This document shows, piece by piece, positions 41,787 to 50,446 of a stretch of 64,000 nucleotides of DNA. The notes beneath the pieces were generated by a model, which was not told where the DNA came from, ran no database searches, and worked only from the letters and a program-made list of their open reading frames with translations. The first letter of the stretch is position 1. Each line of letters opens with the position of its first letter. Source of the stretch: Theionarchaea archaeon (GTDB taxonomy: Archaea > Methanobacteriota_B > Thermococci > Methanofastidiosales > SZ-28-30); contig JACVGT010000013.1 of assembly GCA_018992685.1 (NCBI GenBank), positions 60,228 through 124,227 on the forward strand, given 5' to 3'. The position numbers and the translations under genes are program-made.

Positions 41787-43892
41787 ATGCCTGAAAAAGT
41801 CATCCCTCTGATACTTTTGTCTCTCCTGGCCCTAGCCGCTGCAGATGGAGTTTTTGAGCAAAAAGAAACCTATGATGTGAGCAAGCACATGTCAACACTG
41901 CTCAGCCTATGGGCGGGAGACATCGATGGTGACCGCGTAGCAGAAATACTGGCTGGAGGCATTGTCTATGAAGGGGCTATCTCAAAGGGTATTCTTGTCC
42001 AGATCAAGCGAAATGATATCTCTGTTCTGACAAAGATTCCCTCCACGTCCAGGACTGTCGTTGTCACCGTGTGTGAGGCTAATGGAGATGCTGCCCCAGA
42101 AATTGTTGTCGGAGCCAATGATTTGTATTTGTATAGCAAGGCAGGGAAACTGCTGACCACGAAGCCAGTGGGGGGAGATGTGACTGCTGTCCAAGCAATG
42201 GATATTGAAGGCTCCCCTCTCAATGATATCATTTGTGGGACTTCATCAGGCGATGTATTGTATCTCGTCAACCTGGAGATCGCGTATCAATTCTCTGTAA
42301 TAAAGTCAGTGACGCAGATTCTGAAAAGAGACAATGGGACCTATTATGTCATTGCAGGCCAGACCATTCACTGCATGAACACTGACGGAGAGAAATTATG
42401 GCTGCATAATGCCCAGGGCGAAGTGAACAGAGCCGCGGTGTACGACACGAATGGTGATTCTGTCAATGAGCTCATATTCATTGCGGGGCCCAGCATCTAT
42501 ACGCTTTCTTCTGATGGGAAGAAAGAGACTCTGCTCATGACTCCTTCCAACCACCCCCTTTCTCTGTTGGTGAGAGACATGACAGACGACGGCAAACCAG
42601 ACATGGCGGTTGCCGACAGCAAAGATAGTGTCGCTATCTATTCTAACCTGAAACAGGAGGTAGAATCCTTGTTCTTCAGACGAGAGGCAGGTGAAATCCC
42701 CATCCTGTTTGCTGCAGATGTTGTTGGAGACCAGAAGGTTGACCTGATCTATGGGGGGGTGAGCAAAATCCATGTCCTGGAGAATATCATACCTTCAGCC
42801 GAGTTGGTCACCAGGGGACAAGTGGTTCTCGACGAAGGAAAGGGACTCCTGGAGGAGAGGGAATATGAACGGGCAAAAGCCAAATTCGAAGAAGCAGAAA
42901 GAATCTTCTCTCTGGGAGGAGAAGAGAAACTGGCAGCAGAGTGTCAGAGATATATTCAGCAGATCGCAGCATTACTGAAAAGAAGATCAGAAGCAGAAAA
43001 GGCCATAAAAGAGGGGAACGATCTGTTTTCGGAGGAAGAATACGAGAAGGCCAAAATCCAGTTTGAACTGGCAGCTCAGGAATATGGACTCCTGGCGGAG
43101 GAGGACCCCTACTATCAACCTAACGCAGATGAGGCCCGGGCTCTTGTAAATCAATGTGATGAAGCTATAGCAGACCAGTATTTCAATGCTGGGATGGAGC
43201 GCCTTAGCAACAATCAGTATGATGAAGCCAGGGAGTATTTTGAGGCAGCAGAGGCTATTTATTCTCAACTTGGCAGCGAAAAGGCCAATTTGTGCCGTGA
43301 AAAGATTCAGGAAATCCAGGAAACCCTGGAAGAGAAACCCATAGAAAAGGACATGAGACCATTCATTTATGCGGGCTCGATACTCCTCATTGCTGCTATT
43401 GCGGGTCTGGTGATCGCTACCAGAAAGAAGGTTTCCACAAAGCTAGAAAAGGGTCGGCTGTACCTCTTGCTTGAATCACACCCCAAGAAGGGTCTCCAGT
43501 TGATCAAGGAGTACGGAAGAATAGGATATGAGGGGCTGGTAATTAGCAGACTTCCGCCCGAACAGATAAGAAAGAAAAAACTGAAGAAACAGAAAATACT
43601 GCAGTTTTCAAGCACCAGCAAAGAGGACAGCATCCCCCCTGATAATGTGGTCAACATCTTGCTGGGCATGAAGGAGTTCATGACCAGCAGGGACAATAGT
43701 ATCATATTGCTGGACAGTCTGGACTACCTCATCATTCAGAACTCTTTTGAAGATGCATTCAGCCTCATCCAGAAACTGGCGGAATCGGTGACTCTGTACA
43801 AGGGTATCGTGCTGGTGGTACTGAATCCCAAGAGTCTGGAAGAGAGAGAACTTGTTCTGCTGGAAGGAGAAATGGAGCTTCTGGAAATGTGA
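41787..43892 (+). CDS. surface receptor: beta-propeller, TPR-like helices, TM, cytoplasmic DUF835
   Basis: 701 residues. A signal sequence (residues 1-20) precedes an extracellular propeller with FG-GAP-like repeats ('AGDIDGDRVAEILAGG', 'ANGDAAPEIVVG', 'YDTNGDSVNELIFIAG', 'MTDDGKPDMAVAD'). Residues about 345-510 hold TPR-like helices ('LLEEREYERAKAKFEEAERIF'). One membrane span lies at about 528-546 ('YAGSILLIAAIAGLVIAT'). The inside part ends in a DUF835-type domain ('LLDSLDYLIIQNSFEDAFSLIQKL...VVLNPKSLEERELVLLEGEM'). It resembles a sensor without a kinase. The KaiC-like gene just upstream is a likely partner. A TATA box about 26 nt before the ATG suggests its own leaderless start. Confidence 0.75.
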   Translation: MPEKVIPLILLSLLALAAADGVFEQKETYDVSKHMSTLLSLWAGDIDGDRVAEILAGGIVYEGAISKGILVQIKRNDISVLTKIPSTSRTVVVTVCEANGDAAPEIVVGANDLYLYSKAGKLLTTKPVGGDVTAVQAMDIEGSPLNDIICGTSSGDVLYLVNLEIAYQFSVIKSVTQILKRDNGTYYVIAGQTIHCMNTDGEKLWLHNAQGEVNRAAVYDTNGDSVNELIFIAGPSIYTLSSDGKKETLLMTPSNHPLSLLVRDMTDDGKPDMAVADSKDSVAIYSNLKQEVESLFFRREAGEIPILFAADVVGDQKVDLIYGGVSKIHVLENIIPSAELVTRGQVVLDEGKGLLEEREYERAKAKFEEAERIFSLGGEEKLAAECQRYIQQIAALLKRRSEAEKAIKEGNDLFSEEEYEKAKIQFELAAQEYGLLAEEDPYYQPNADEARALVNQCDEAIADQYFNAGMERLSNNQYDEAREYFEAAEAIYSQLGSEKANLCREKIQEIQETLEEKPIEKDMRPFIYAGSILLIAAIAGLVIATRKKVSTKLEKGRLYLLLESHPKKGLQLIKEYGRIGYEGLVISRLPPEQIRKKKLKKQKILQFSSTSKEDSIPPDNVVNILLGMKEFMTSRDNSIILLDSLDYLIIQNSFEDAFSLIQKLAESVTLYKGIVLVVLNPKSLEERELVLLEGEMELLEM

Positions 43893-43903
43893 ATGGGTTG
43901 ACT

Positions 43904-44530
43904 ATGAAAGGTATAGTTCTGAATTCAGGAGGCATTGATTCTCCTGTTGCGGCTTATTTGATGGCAGATCATGACTTGATAGCTCTCCATTGTGATAATC
44001 ATCCCTATACTGAAGGTACACTGCAGATTGCTGCAAGAGTCACCTCACGTCTAGGAGACGTTCTGAAAAGGAAGATTCCGTTGTTTACTGTTTCTCACGG
44101 CGATGTCCTGACTGAGTTTCAAAGAGTATGTGGGTCTGACGGCCGAAAATATACCTGCCTTTTCTGCAAGCGCATGATGTTCAGGGTGGGTGAACGGGTT
44201 GCCCATGTTATGGGAGGGGATTTCCTGGTTACTGGAGAGAACCTCGGCCAGGTGGCGTCCCAGACACTCCAGAACATTTATGTAACCTCCAGAGCAGTCA
44301 GAATCTCCATTGTACGTCCTGTCATTGGACTGGACAAACTGGACATTATCAGCATTGCGGAAACCCTTGGCACCTATGAAATCTCAACCGAAAAGGCTTC
44401 AGGCTGCCGTGCTGTCCCTCGTTATCCCGCCACGCGGGCACAGCTGGACACGGTGGAAGCTCTCGAGAGGCGTCTACCAGTTGAACATTTCGTGGCCCGT
44501 GCTGTAGAAACCATGGAAAAAGTACTCTGA
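43904..44530 (+). CDS. stand-alone ThiI-type PP-loop (thiouridylase-like) protein
   Basis: 208 residues. 'GIVLNSGGIDSPVAAYLM' is the PP-loop; 'YTCLFCKRMMFRVGERVA' and 'TGENLGQVASQTLQNIYV' are typical of ThiI. The THUMP/ferredoxin-like RNA-binding part and the rhodanese domain of bacterial ThiI are absent. ThiI makes 4-thiouridine in tRNA. The CxxC of 'CLFC' could take part in sulfur transfer. A GTG start at 43889 overlaps the previous stop (GTGA); I prefer ATG 43904, with GGGTTGA upstream, just before the PP-loop strand. Confidence 0.75.
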   Translation: MKGIVLNSGGIDSPVAAYLMADHDLIALHCDNHPYTEGTLQIAARVTSRLGDVLKRKIPLFTVSHGDVLTEFQRVCGSDGRKYTCLFCKRMMFRVGERVAHVMGGDFLVTGENLGQVASQTLQNIYVTSRAVRISIVRPVIGLDKLDIISIAETLGTYEISTEKASGCRAVPRYPATRAQLDTVEALERRLPVEHFVARAVETMEKVL

Positions 44531-44597
44531 CAGTTCTGGAAGCGCAGACATCTGTGGCCGACAGAAGAATTATAAAACCTCACCCCAACATGATCAC

Positions 44598-45980
44598 ATG
44601 AATGAAGTAGAGACTGCTATTCTGGACTGTAATTCCAGATACTTCGGCATGGATACCCTCCAACTTATGGAAAATGCAGGGAGGAGCGTGGCGGAAGAAA
44701 TTGAGAATCGATATTCACATGGTAACAGTATAGGCATTTTCTGCGGGAGAGGCAACAATGGGGGAGACGGATTTGTGGCTGCACGATTCTTGGCAGAGCG
44801 GAATGATGTTTCTGTCTATTTGGTGGGATCACCTGCAGACATACAGACTGAAGAGGCACGAAAGAACTACTCCATTCTGAAGAATGCCCGGGTTGAGATC
44901 ACGATTATTCTCGATACAAAAGACATGAAGGTTCTGAAGCACGACATTGTTGTAGATGCACTTCTGGGAACGGGCATTCGAGGAGAACTGCGGGAACCGT
45001 ACAAGACGCTAGTCAAAAAGATAAATGGGAGTTCTGCAGCAAAGGTTTCAGTGGATATCCCCACGGGATACGGCACGACGACCCAGGTAGCAGCAGATCT
45101 TGTTATCTCCATGCACTATGAGAAGGTTCCTTCCTGTGTAACTGCCACCATAGGAGTCCCCAGGTGGGTTGAATCACTGGTGGGTCCGGGTGATGTGAAG
45201 TTCCTGGAACGAAGAAGGAAAGACTCACACAAAGGCGACAATGGAAGAGTCCTTATCGTGGGGGGGTCGGAGCTATACCATGGAGCACCCATCTTTTCAG
45301 GTAAAGCTGCTTCAAAGATTTCAGATCTTGTCTTTGTTGCCTGTCCTCAGCCTGCAGTTTTCCCGATACGGGCAACTACTGCAGATTTCATTGTCCACCC
45401 CCTCTCGTCAGAACACCTGGTAGTTGAAGATATCCCTACAATTCAGACCCTTGCTGAATCCTGTGACATCGTCCTCATCGGACCTGGGCTTGGTGTCCAT
45501 CCAGAAACCCAGAAGGCGTGCCAGCAACTGTTCAGCCTTGAAATTCCCAAGGTGGTGGATGCAGACGGGCTTAAGGCGTTGAAAGGAGTGCTTGACACTT
45601 TGGCCGCCCCTGCAATCCTGACACCCCATCACGGGGAATTTGCCCAGGTATTTGGCTCTCAATCGGTACAGGATGCAGCTCTCAAGCACGACTGCATTAT
45701 CGTTCAGAAAGGGGTAACTGACATTATTACCACCGGAACCCGCACCAAGTACAATCATACAGGAAATGCAGGGATGACCACAGGAGGTACAGGCGATGTC
45801 CTGGCAGGACTCGTTACTGGGTTTGGAGCTGTCAATGATCTGTTCCAGGCCTCTTGTGCTGCAGCCTTTGTCAGCGGGATGGCAGGAGACCTGTGCTATC
45901 AGAACGTAGGGTTCCGCTACTCTGCTTCCGATGTGCTGGATCAGCTGCAGCCCACCTTACAGTGGTGCGAGACATTCTGA
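44598..45980 (+). CDS. nnr: bifunctional NAD(P)H-hydrate epimerase / ADP-dependent dehydratase
   Basis: 460 residues with two domains. The N-terminal YjeF_N epimerase has 'LMENAGRSVAEEI' and 'FCGRGNNGGDGFVAARFL'. The C-terminal ribokinase-like dehydratase has 'DNGRVLIVGGSELYHGAPIFS', 'IGPGLG', 'TPHHGEF' and 'GNAGMTTGGTGDVLAGLV'. Together they repair damaged NADHX and NADPHX. A TATA box ATTATAAAACC lies about 26 nt before the ATG, giving a leaderless start. The stop overlaps the convergent regulator gene by 24 bp. Confidence 0.93.
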   Translation: MNEVETAILDCNSRYFGMDTLQLMENAGRSVAEEIENRYSHGNSIGIFCGRGNNGGDGFVAARFLAERNDVSVYLVGSPADIQTEEARKNYSILKNARVEITIILDTKDMKVLKHDIVVDALLGTGIRGELREPYKTLVKKINGSSAAKVSVDIPTGYGTTTQVAADLVISMHYEKVPSCVTATIGVPRWVESLVGPGDVKFLERRRKDSHKGDNGRVLIVGGSELYHGAPIFSGKAASKISDLVFVACPQPAVFPIRATTADFIVHPLSSEHLVVEDIPTIQTLAESCDIVLIGPGLGVHPETQKACQQLFSLEIPKVVDADGLKALKGVLDTLAAPAILTPHHGEFAQVFGSQSVQDAALKHDCIIVQKGVTDIITTGTRTKYNHTGNAGMTTGGTGDVLAGLVTGFGAVNDLFQASCAAAFVSGMAGDLCYQNVGFRYSASDVLDQLQPTLQWCETF

Positions 45981-47108
45981 TTCCACTGCTGCCCGTATCT
46001 CCTCCAGATACTGATCGTAAGGGTAATACAGAGTGCATGTCTCAGGGTCATACCATTCGGTGTTGATGGTCTGCATTACCCAGAACGAAGCAGGGAAAGA
46101 TCTCAGAAAGTAGAATTTCTTGTCCTCAATCTCTCCATATCTGTCCAGGTCCTGGAGCAACTTAATGAGAAAAGAGGGATGGCACACGCACTGCACCACG
46201 CCGTAATCCTGTCCTGCAGAAAAAGGAGTCCAGTAGGTGAGTCGTTCTTGAATCCGCACGTTCTTGCCGAAATTGAACAAGAGCCTATCCGTCTTCTCTC
46301 CATGGCTGCTGCGCATCAGCAGGATGAACCGGGAGCATTTCTCTCTAGGGATGGGATATACATTGTAATACTCCCTGATAATGTTGAGATCCAGGAGCTT
46401 TCGTGCAGAGAGTTTCAGCTCCGAATAGGTGAGAAATAGGCCCTCTTTCTGCCGTTCATACTGGCTAATCTTTCGCAGGTTGCATTCCCCGATACCCAGG
46501 AAGAGATCTTCAATGAGGGAAAGATCGCACCTCGTGAGGGATTCACCACAGAACTCACCAAGAGAAATATCAGGAACCTCAGTGTCATCCAGCAACCTGT
46601 CCAACGATGGGATAAGAGGCACTGGCTCGTTATTTTGATCCACGAAGAGAGGGTTCCTTAAATGCCAGGAGGAATTCTGCAGGTACAGGTCATAGTGTAC
46701 CAGTATGTTGCAGTGCAAGAGATAGTCAAAAATCTTTTTCATCTTTCCCTGGTCTGTACACACAAAAGAGGTAACCATCATTCTAAAGGACTGTTCAAAT
46801 ACTGGATACAGGGTGACAAAGCTGCCAATCTTCTTCAGCAAGTTGATGACATACGGATAGTCTCTGCGAAACATGAGCACGGCAATCAGCCGACACAGGT
46901 GGTTGCGGGTGAATCGTCCCAGATCCACATCAAAATAAGGACCTGAGATGTACCCTGCTTGTTTCAGCTTGCGCTTTACCGCCGAAACATAAACCGAATT
47001 CTTGTAATTGGAGAGTCTCGCGAGCCTCTCATTCGGGATATTCGGGACTTTCCCCAGGTATTGTAGTATTAGTTTGCGTCTTAATGGCAGATTGTCCTCA
47101 GTTTCCAT
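45957..47108 (-). CDS. large winged-helix transcription regulator
   Basis: 383 residues. The N-terminal 'RRKLILQYLGKVPNIPNERLARLSNYKNSVYVSAVKRKLKQAGYISGPYF' is a winged helix of the same plan as the gene at 27194; then comes 'VINLLKKIGSFVTLYPVFEQS' and about 280 residues of mixed structure, possibly a ligand domain, with a Cys pair 'VVQCVCHPS'. I do not know a characterised homologue. The 3' end overlaps the nnr gene by 24 bp on the opposite strand, and transcription might interfere. The region before the ATG is shared with the divergent small secreted protein. Confidence 0.6.
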   Translation of the reverse strand: METEDNLPLRRKLILQYLGKVPNIPNERLARLSNYKNSVYVSAVKRKLKQAGYISGPYFDVDLGRFTRNHLCRLIAVLMFRRDYPYVINLLKKIGSFVTLYPVFEQSFRMMVTSFVCTDQGKMKKIFDYLLHCNILVHYDLYLQNSSWHLRNPLFVDQNNEPVPLIPSLDRLLDDTEVPDISLGEFCGESLTRCDLSLIEDLFLGIGECNLRKISQYERQKEGLFLTYSELKLSARKLLDLNIIREYYNVYPIPREKCSRFILLMRSSHGEKTDRLLFNFGKNVRIQERLTYWTPFSAGQDYGVVQCVCHPSFLIKLLQDLDRYGEIEDKKFYFLRSFPASFWVMQTINTEWYDPETCTLYYPYDQYLEEIRAAVESECLAPL

Positions 47109-47173
47109 TATTAACTTTTTTGACCTTGAGAGTATTTAAGTGTTTTGAGGGAGTAGAAGAAGTGGTGATCCCC

Positions 47174-47365
47174 GTGAGAAAGAAACTTGTATGTATCCTC
47201 CTATTGACAGCCTTGCTGGTAGCTTCAGGTTGTGTCCTGATAAGTGCTGGCGAAGATTCTGACTGCTCAAGAATTACAGTAGCGGGTTGGAATAATCCGT
47301 TTGGAAAGGAAGGTGGAGATGAAGGAATATTTCTCTGCTTAGCTAGCGGAGAAGACTCAGACTGA
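47174..47365 (+). CDS. small secreted or lipid-anchored protein
   Basis: 63 residues from GTG 47174, which has GGTGATCCCC upstream. The N-terminus 'RKKLVCILLLTALLVASGCVL' is a signal sequence with a lipobox-like Cys, so the mature part of about 40 residues may be anchored outside the membrane. Two 'GEDSD' sequences occur in the mature part. No family is recognised. The ORF track begins at 47084, but that start lies inside the opposite gene. TATA-like GTATTTAAG near 47130 fits a start shortly before the GTG. Confidence 0.45.
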   Translation: MRKKLVCILLLTALLVASGCVLISAGEDSDCSRITVAGWNNPFGKEGGDEGIFLCLASGEDSD

Positions 47366-47717
47366 GTGCCGGAAGGAAAATAGGTACATCACTTTCACAA
47401 GAAAAAGGAAAGATGTGAAATCCAGAGGTTGTGCAATAGGTGCGCCGAGCAGTGCGTGATGATGGAAGATGAGTGGATCGATCTCAAATGGGGCTACCAA
47501 AGGGGAAGAGGAGAAGAAAGGACTGCCCAGTACTTTTCCTCCACGTATGTCCGGAAGGGCATCTCCTCTACCCTTCTTAGTATGCTGTCACATGCAGGTA
47601 TACTTCTCTAGTGTATTATAATATAAATAAACGTTCTACCTAACATATTTCTTTTCTTGCATGTATAATTCATGATTGAATAGAAATCCTTAAGAATGGT
47701 GCCTGATACTCTCCTGC
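47366..47717 (+). other. intergenic region, possible Cys-containing mini-ORF
   Basis: A short frame starting near 47429 begins 'MCNRCAEQCVMMEDEWIDLKW' with three Cys and could be a remnant, but has no ribosome site. The rest is AT-rich; a TATA-like CCTTAAGAATGG (47688-47696) about 27 nt before the formiminotransferase ATG serves that gene. Confidence 0.35.
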
Positions 47718-48590
47718 ATGCAATTTATTGAATCGATTCCCAATTTTTCAGAGGGGACTGACACAGGTACAGTGGAGAAAATCCTGGATGATTTCAGGTC
47801 TGCGGACGTGAAACTTGTGGACTATACATTCGACTCTGATTACAATCGCCTGGTAGTAACCATCATCGGAGAGCCTGAAAAAGTCAAAGCAGCACTCCTA
47901 AAAGCTTCAGAAACGGCAATTGGCCGTATTGACATGCGAGAGCACAGAGGGGCGCATCCTAGAATGGGGGCTGTGGACGTCGTTCCTTTTGTCCCTTTGA
48001 AGAACATCACCATGGAGGAATGTGTAGACCTGTCAAGGGAATTCGGGAAAGAACTCTCAGAACGGCATGACCTGCCCGTATTCCTCTATGATGAGTCTGC
48101 CACGTCTCTTGAGAGGCGTGACATCGATTTCCTGAGAAAAGGTGAATTTGAAGGACTCAAAGAGCACATCCAGATAGTAAAGCCAGACTTTGGACCTGCT
48201 ACTCCTCACCCTACTGCCGGGGCCACCATAACGGGAGCCAGGGAAATCATGGTGGGATTGAATGTCAACCTGAGTACCAGTGACCTCAAGGTTGCCAAGA
48301 AGATTGCGAAAGCGCTCCACGCGAAAAGTGGGGGCCTCGCCTGCGTCAAGGCCATGGCCTGTGAATTCGGAGAGATGACTCAGATTGGAATGAGTAATAT
48401 CAATTACAAGAAGACACCGGTATACCGACAGCTGGAACTGATCAGCATTGAAGCTCGACGGTATGGGATTCAGGTTGTGTCCAGTGAGTTTTGCGGGCTC
48501 ATTCCCCTGGATGCACTGTTAGATGTGTGCAAGTACTATCTGAAGGTAGACGACCTTAAAGAGAAAAGAATCATAGAAATGAACCTGTAG
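47718..48590 (+). CDS. ftcD: glutamate formiminotransferase (formimidoyltransferase)
   Basis: 290 residues, a complete N-terminal transferase module. 'IESIPNFSEGTD', 'DMREHRGAHPRMGAVDVVPFVP' and 'DFGPATPHPTAGATITGAREIMVGLNVNL' are family features; the 'EHRGAHPRMG' loop contains the active-site His. It moves the formimino group of formiminoglutamate to a tetrahydropterin, linking histidine breakdown to C1 metabolism. The cyclodeaminase half of the vertebrate enzyme is absent. A leaderless start is likely. No histidine-degradation gene is nearby. Confidence 0.92.
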   Translation: MQFIESIPNFSEGTDTGTVEKILDDFRSADVKLVDYTFDSDYNRLVVTIIGEPEKVKAALLKASETAIGRIDMREHRGAHPRMGAVDVVPFVPLKNITMEECVDLSREFGKELSERHDLPVFLYDESATSLERRDIDFLRKGEFEGLKEHIQIVKPDFGPATPHPTAGATITGAREIMVGLNVNLSTSDLKVAKKIAKALHAKSGGLACVKAMACEFGEMTQIGMSNINYKKTPVYRQLELISIEARRYGIQVVSSEFCGLIPLDALLDVCKYYLKVDDLKEKRIIEMNL

Positions 48591-48611
48591 CACGCTGCTT
48601 ATTCTGCAGTA

Positions 48612-49289
48612 TCATCGGAGGCTTTTCAGAGTGCCCAGATATGTTCCATCCAAGAGGTAGATGTCGCACCGGGATTCATCCAGTAAGTTCTGGGAGAAGA
48701 GAACTCCCGGTATTTTTGGGTCGCTATTTATAGCAACTCCCGTGATGACGGGGTTGAAGGCAGGCATGACAATGACCCTCGTGTTCTGGTTGGTATACCC
48801 CAGAATCCAGCACTTCTCTTTCATCCGCGATCCCAGCTCGTCCTGGAACTCCACTGCAGGATGGGAATGTCCCACCACCAGAAATGGAGGAAAAGGATTG
48901 TCCAGTGCTCGATGTCCATGGGTGAGGAATATGCCATCCAGTACTACCTCATTTTTTGCCTCACAGTCAATCAGTGATTCTATCCCCCCATCATGGTTTC
49001 CCTTGACTATTTCAACAGGGACCTCAAAATCCAGGAATATCGGCACTTCCCGTTCTTCATGCCAGGAGACATTCGGGACATTGTGCTTGACATCACCAAG
49101 AAGAATCAGTCGCGTAATATCCCTGGTGAGGAGCGCTTCGATTTCACCCTTTATTCTGCTGGTCAAAGATCCCATGCGGATACCTTTGGTATACATTTCA
49201 TACTCAATGCCCAGATGAATATCACATATCACGAGGGTATGATTGACTTTGAGAGCAGGGGCATCCCATAGTGGTTGAACCAGGACCAT
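48612..49289 (-). CDS. metallophosphoesterase (COG1407 type)
   Basis: 225 residues. Metal ligands appear in order: 'LVICDIHLG' (DxH), 'LILLGDVKH' (GD), 'VEIVKGNHDGG' (GNHD), 'FLTHGHRA' and 'VVGHSHPAV' (GHxH). This is the archaeal group formerly called ICC-like phosphoesterases, probably a phosphodiesterase. I chose ATG 49289; the ORF track starts at 49367, inside the opposite gene. GCAGGAC lies before the ATG and the TATA region at 49307-49317 is shared with the eL41 gene. Confidence 0.85.
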   Translation of the reverse strand: MVLVQPLWDAPALKVNHTLVICDIHLGIEYEMYTKGIRMGSLTSRIKGEIEALLTRDITRLILLGDVKHNVPNVSWHEEREVPIFLDFEVPVEIVKGNHDGGIESLIDCEAKNEVVLDGIFLTHGHRALDNPFPPFLVVGHSHPAVEFQDELGSRMKEKCWILGYTNQNTRVIVMPAFNPVITGVAINSDPKIPGVLFSQNLLDESRCDIYLLDGTYLGTLKSLR

Positions 49290-49306
49290 GTCCTGCTGTA
49301 TAACCA

Positions 49307-49317
49307 AACATTTATAA
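49307..49317. promoter_or_regulatory. bidirectional TATA region between phosphoesterase and eL41 genes
   Basis: CATTTATAAGT on the plus strand, TTATAAATG on the minus strand; spacing fits both the ATG at 49352 and that at 49289. Confidence 0.5.
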
Positions 49318-49351
49318 GTCTTGATATCACCCCTGGGGTGAGGACGATTTA

Positions 49352-49447
49352 ATGGGAAAGAAGCCAAGAAAGTGGAAAAAGAAGGGTAGAATGAGATGGA
49401 GACACAAGAAGAAACGAATGAGGAGAATGAAGAAGAAAAAGCGCTAG
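49352..49447 (+). CDS. rpl41e: ribosomal protein eL41
   Basis: 31 residues, too short for the ORF track. It is almost entirely Lys and Arg with Trp and Met ('MGKKPRKWKKKGRMRWRH'), matching archaeal eL41, a single helix of the large ribosomal subunit that lies at the subunit interface. GGGGTGAGG is upstream, and a TATA box lies about 40 nt before the ATG. Its stop overlaps by 4 bp the end of the convergent gene. The alternative, a chance basic ORF, is unlikely given promoter, ribosome site and motif. Confidence 0.85.
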   Translation: MGKKPRKWKKKGRMRWRHKKKRMRRMKKKKR

Positions 49448-49713
49448 ACTTCAGCTACCCCTCGCGTCTTGGCGCGTTTCTGACGGCTTAGAATCATTTC
49501 AACGAGTCTATTCTCAGCATCCATCACTTCCTCCGCCTTTCCGGCTAATTCTACATATATGCCGGAAACTGCATCCATTGTCTCTACCTGTACTCCGAGT
49601 TCCCTCAAATCATAGATCAGGTCAAGATCAGCCCGATCTATTAAGAGGCGTACGCGGTACTTGTCGACATCCCTTTTAAGGGCATCTTCAACGATTTTCA
49701 AGAGATCACCCAT
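49444..49713 (-). CDS. small hypothetical archaeal protein
   Basis: 89 residues, predicted alpha/beta ('YRVRLLIDRADLDLIYDLRELGVQVETMDAVSGIYVELAG'), soluble and with no motif I recognise. TATATAA-type promoter at about 49727-49735 (minus strand) is a short distance from the ATG, giving an almost leaderless mRNA. It ends 4 bp inside the convergent eL41 gene. The position beside eL41 and Alba suggests a housekeeping role, but this is inference. Confidence 0.6.
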   Translation of the reverse strand: MGDLLKIVEDALKRDVDKYRVRLLIDRADLDLIYDLRELGVQVETMDAVSGIYVELAGKAEEVMDAENRLVEMILSRQKRAKTRGVAEV

Positions 49714-49822
49714 TATACTTGGAAGGACTATTATATAAATGTTTCGATTAAGATAGTAAGTTAAGCGTATTCAAGAAGGCTTATCTTCAAACTAGAGCTC
49801 TGCACAAGAAAAGTGCAACCTG

Positions 49823-49845
49823 AGGAAAAAAAGGAAAAAAGAAAG
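49823..49845 (-). terminator. T-rich terminator after Alba gene
   Basis: On the minus strand the sequence after the Alba stop reads CTTTCTTTTTTCCTTTTTTTCC, followed by a small TGCAC/GTGCA hairpin (49801-49817). Confidence 0.55.
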
Positions 49846-49851
49846 ACATAG

Positions 49852-50127
49852 TCACTGCTTCAAGGTTATTTCCATAGCGGAAACAGCTGATTTTGTTCCA
49901 TCATCTCTGGCAACTTCTTCCGTTGAGGTTACAATTGAAGCAACTTTCAGGCCAGGCATGAACTTGCGTCTCACAATCTCGGCTACATCTACAGCCCGGG
50001 ATATTGCTCTGCCCCGTGCTTTTATCACGACTTCTGATGATGTACCTGAATTGAGCTGAGTCACCACAGCCAGAACGTAGTTCATCACCGGTTTTCCTCC
50101 GATAAATACCGTGTTGTCGTCTTTCAA
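49852..50127 (-). CDS. albA: Alba chromatin protein
   Basis: 91 residues. '[21 protein letters not shown]', '[25 protein letters not shown]' and '[10 protein letters not shown]' match Alba, the dimeric DNA- and RNA-binding protein of archaeal chromatin. The loop Lys near 'GGKPVMNYV' is the acetylation and DNA-contact region in other species. I use a TTG start at 50127, which has GGAGGTG five bases upstream and gives the usual length; the ORF-track ATG at 50163 would add 12 unlikely residues and lies beyond that site. A T-rich terminator follows. Confidence 0.9.
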   Translation of the reverse strand: MKDDNTVFIGGKPVMNYVLAVVTQLNSGTSSEVVIKARGRAISRAVDVAEIVRRKFMPGLKVASIVTSTEEVARDDGTKSAVSAMEITLKQ

Positions 50128-50302
50128 AGGAACACCTCCTTGAAGTCTCTCACCCTGCCACAATCTCTTTTCCCCACTTTTAAAGATTTCGGTTTATCGG
50201 TCATTTCTTTCAGACACATTAATTCCCAGAAGATGACATGTGAGGTCCTGAGGGCGGAGGTGACTAGAGTTAGATTTATAAGGAGGAATTAGTAGGAAAT
50301 TC

Positions 50303-50446
50303 ATGGTTCTTTGGCGCGTGGTGCGACTCCACTTATTCGGAGATAGTCTGAGAGAGATTTTTCCTGCCGTTCGAAGCTGGGTATTCTCTTTTTCTGCACA
50401 GATTCAGAACATTCCGTGGAGGAGGTCACCTGATGGTGGAACCTGA
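50303..50446 (+). CDS. possible 47-residue leader ORF
   Basis: ATG 50303 lies about 30 nt downstream of a TATA-like GATTTATAAGG, and its 47 codons run to 50446, overlapping the next start at 50433 by 14 bases in another frame. The predicted peptide is basic and partly amphipathic ('RVVRLHLFGDSLREIF'). It could be a coupled small gene or a leader. No family recognised; a chance ORF is possible. Confidence 0.3.
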   Translation: MVLWRVVRLHLFGDSLREIFPAVRSWVFSFSAQIQNIPWRRSPDGGT

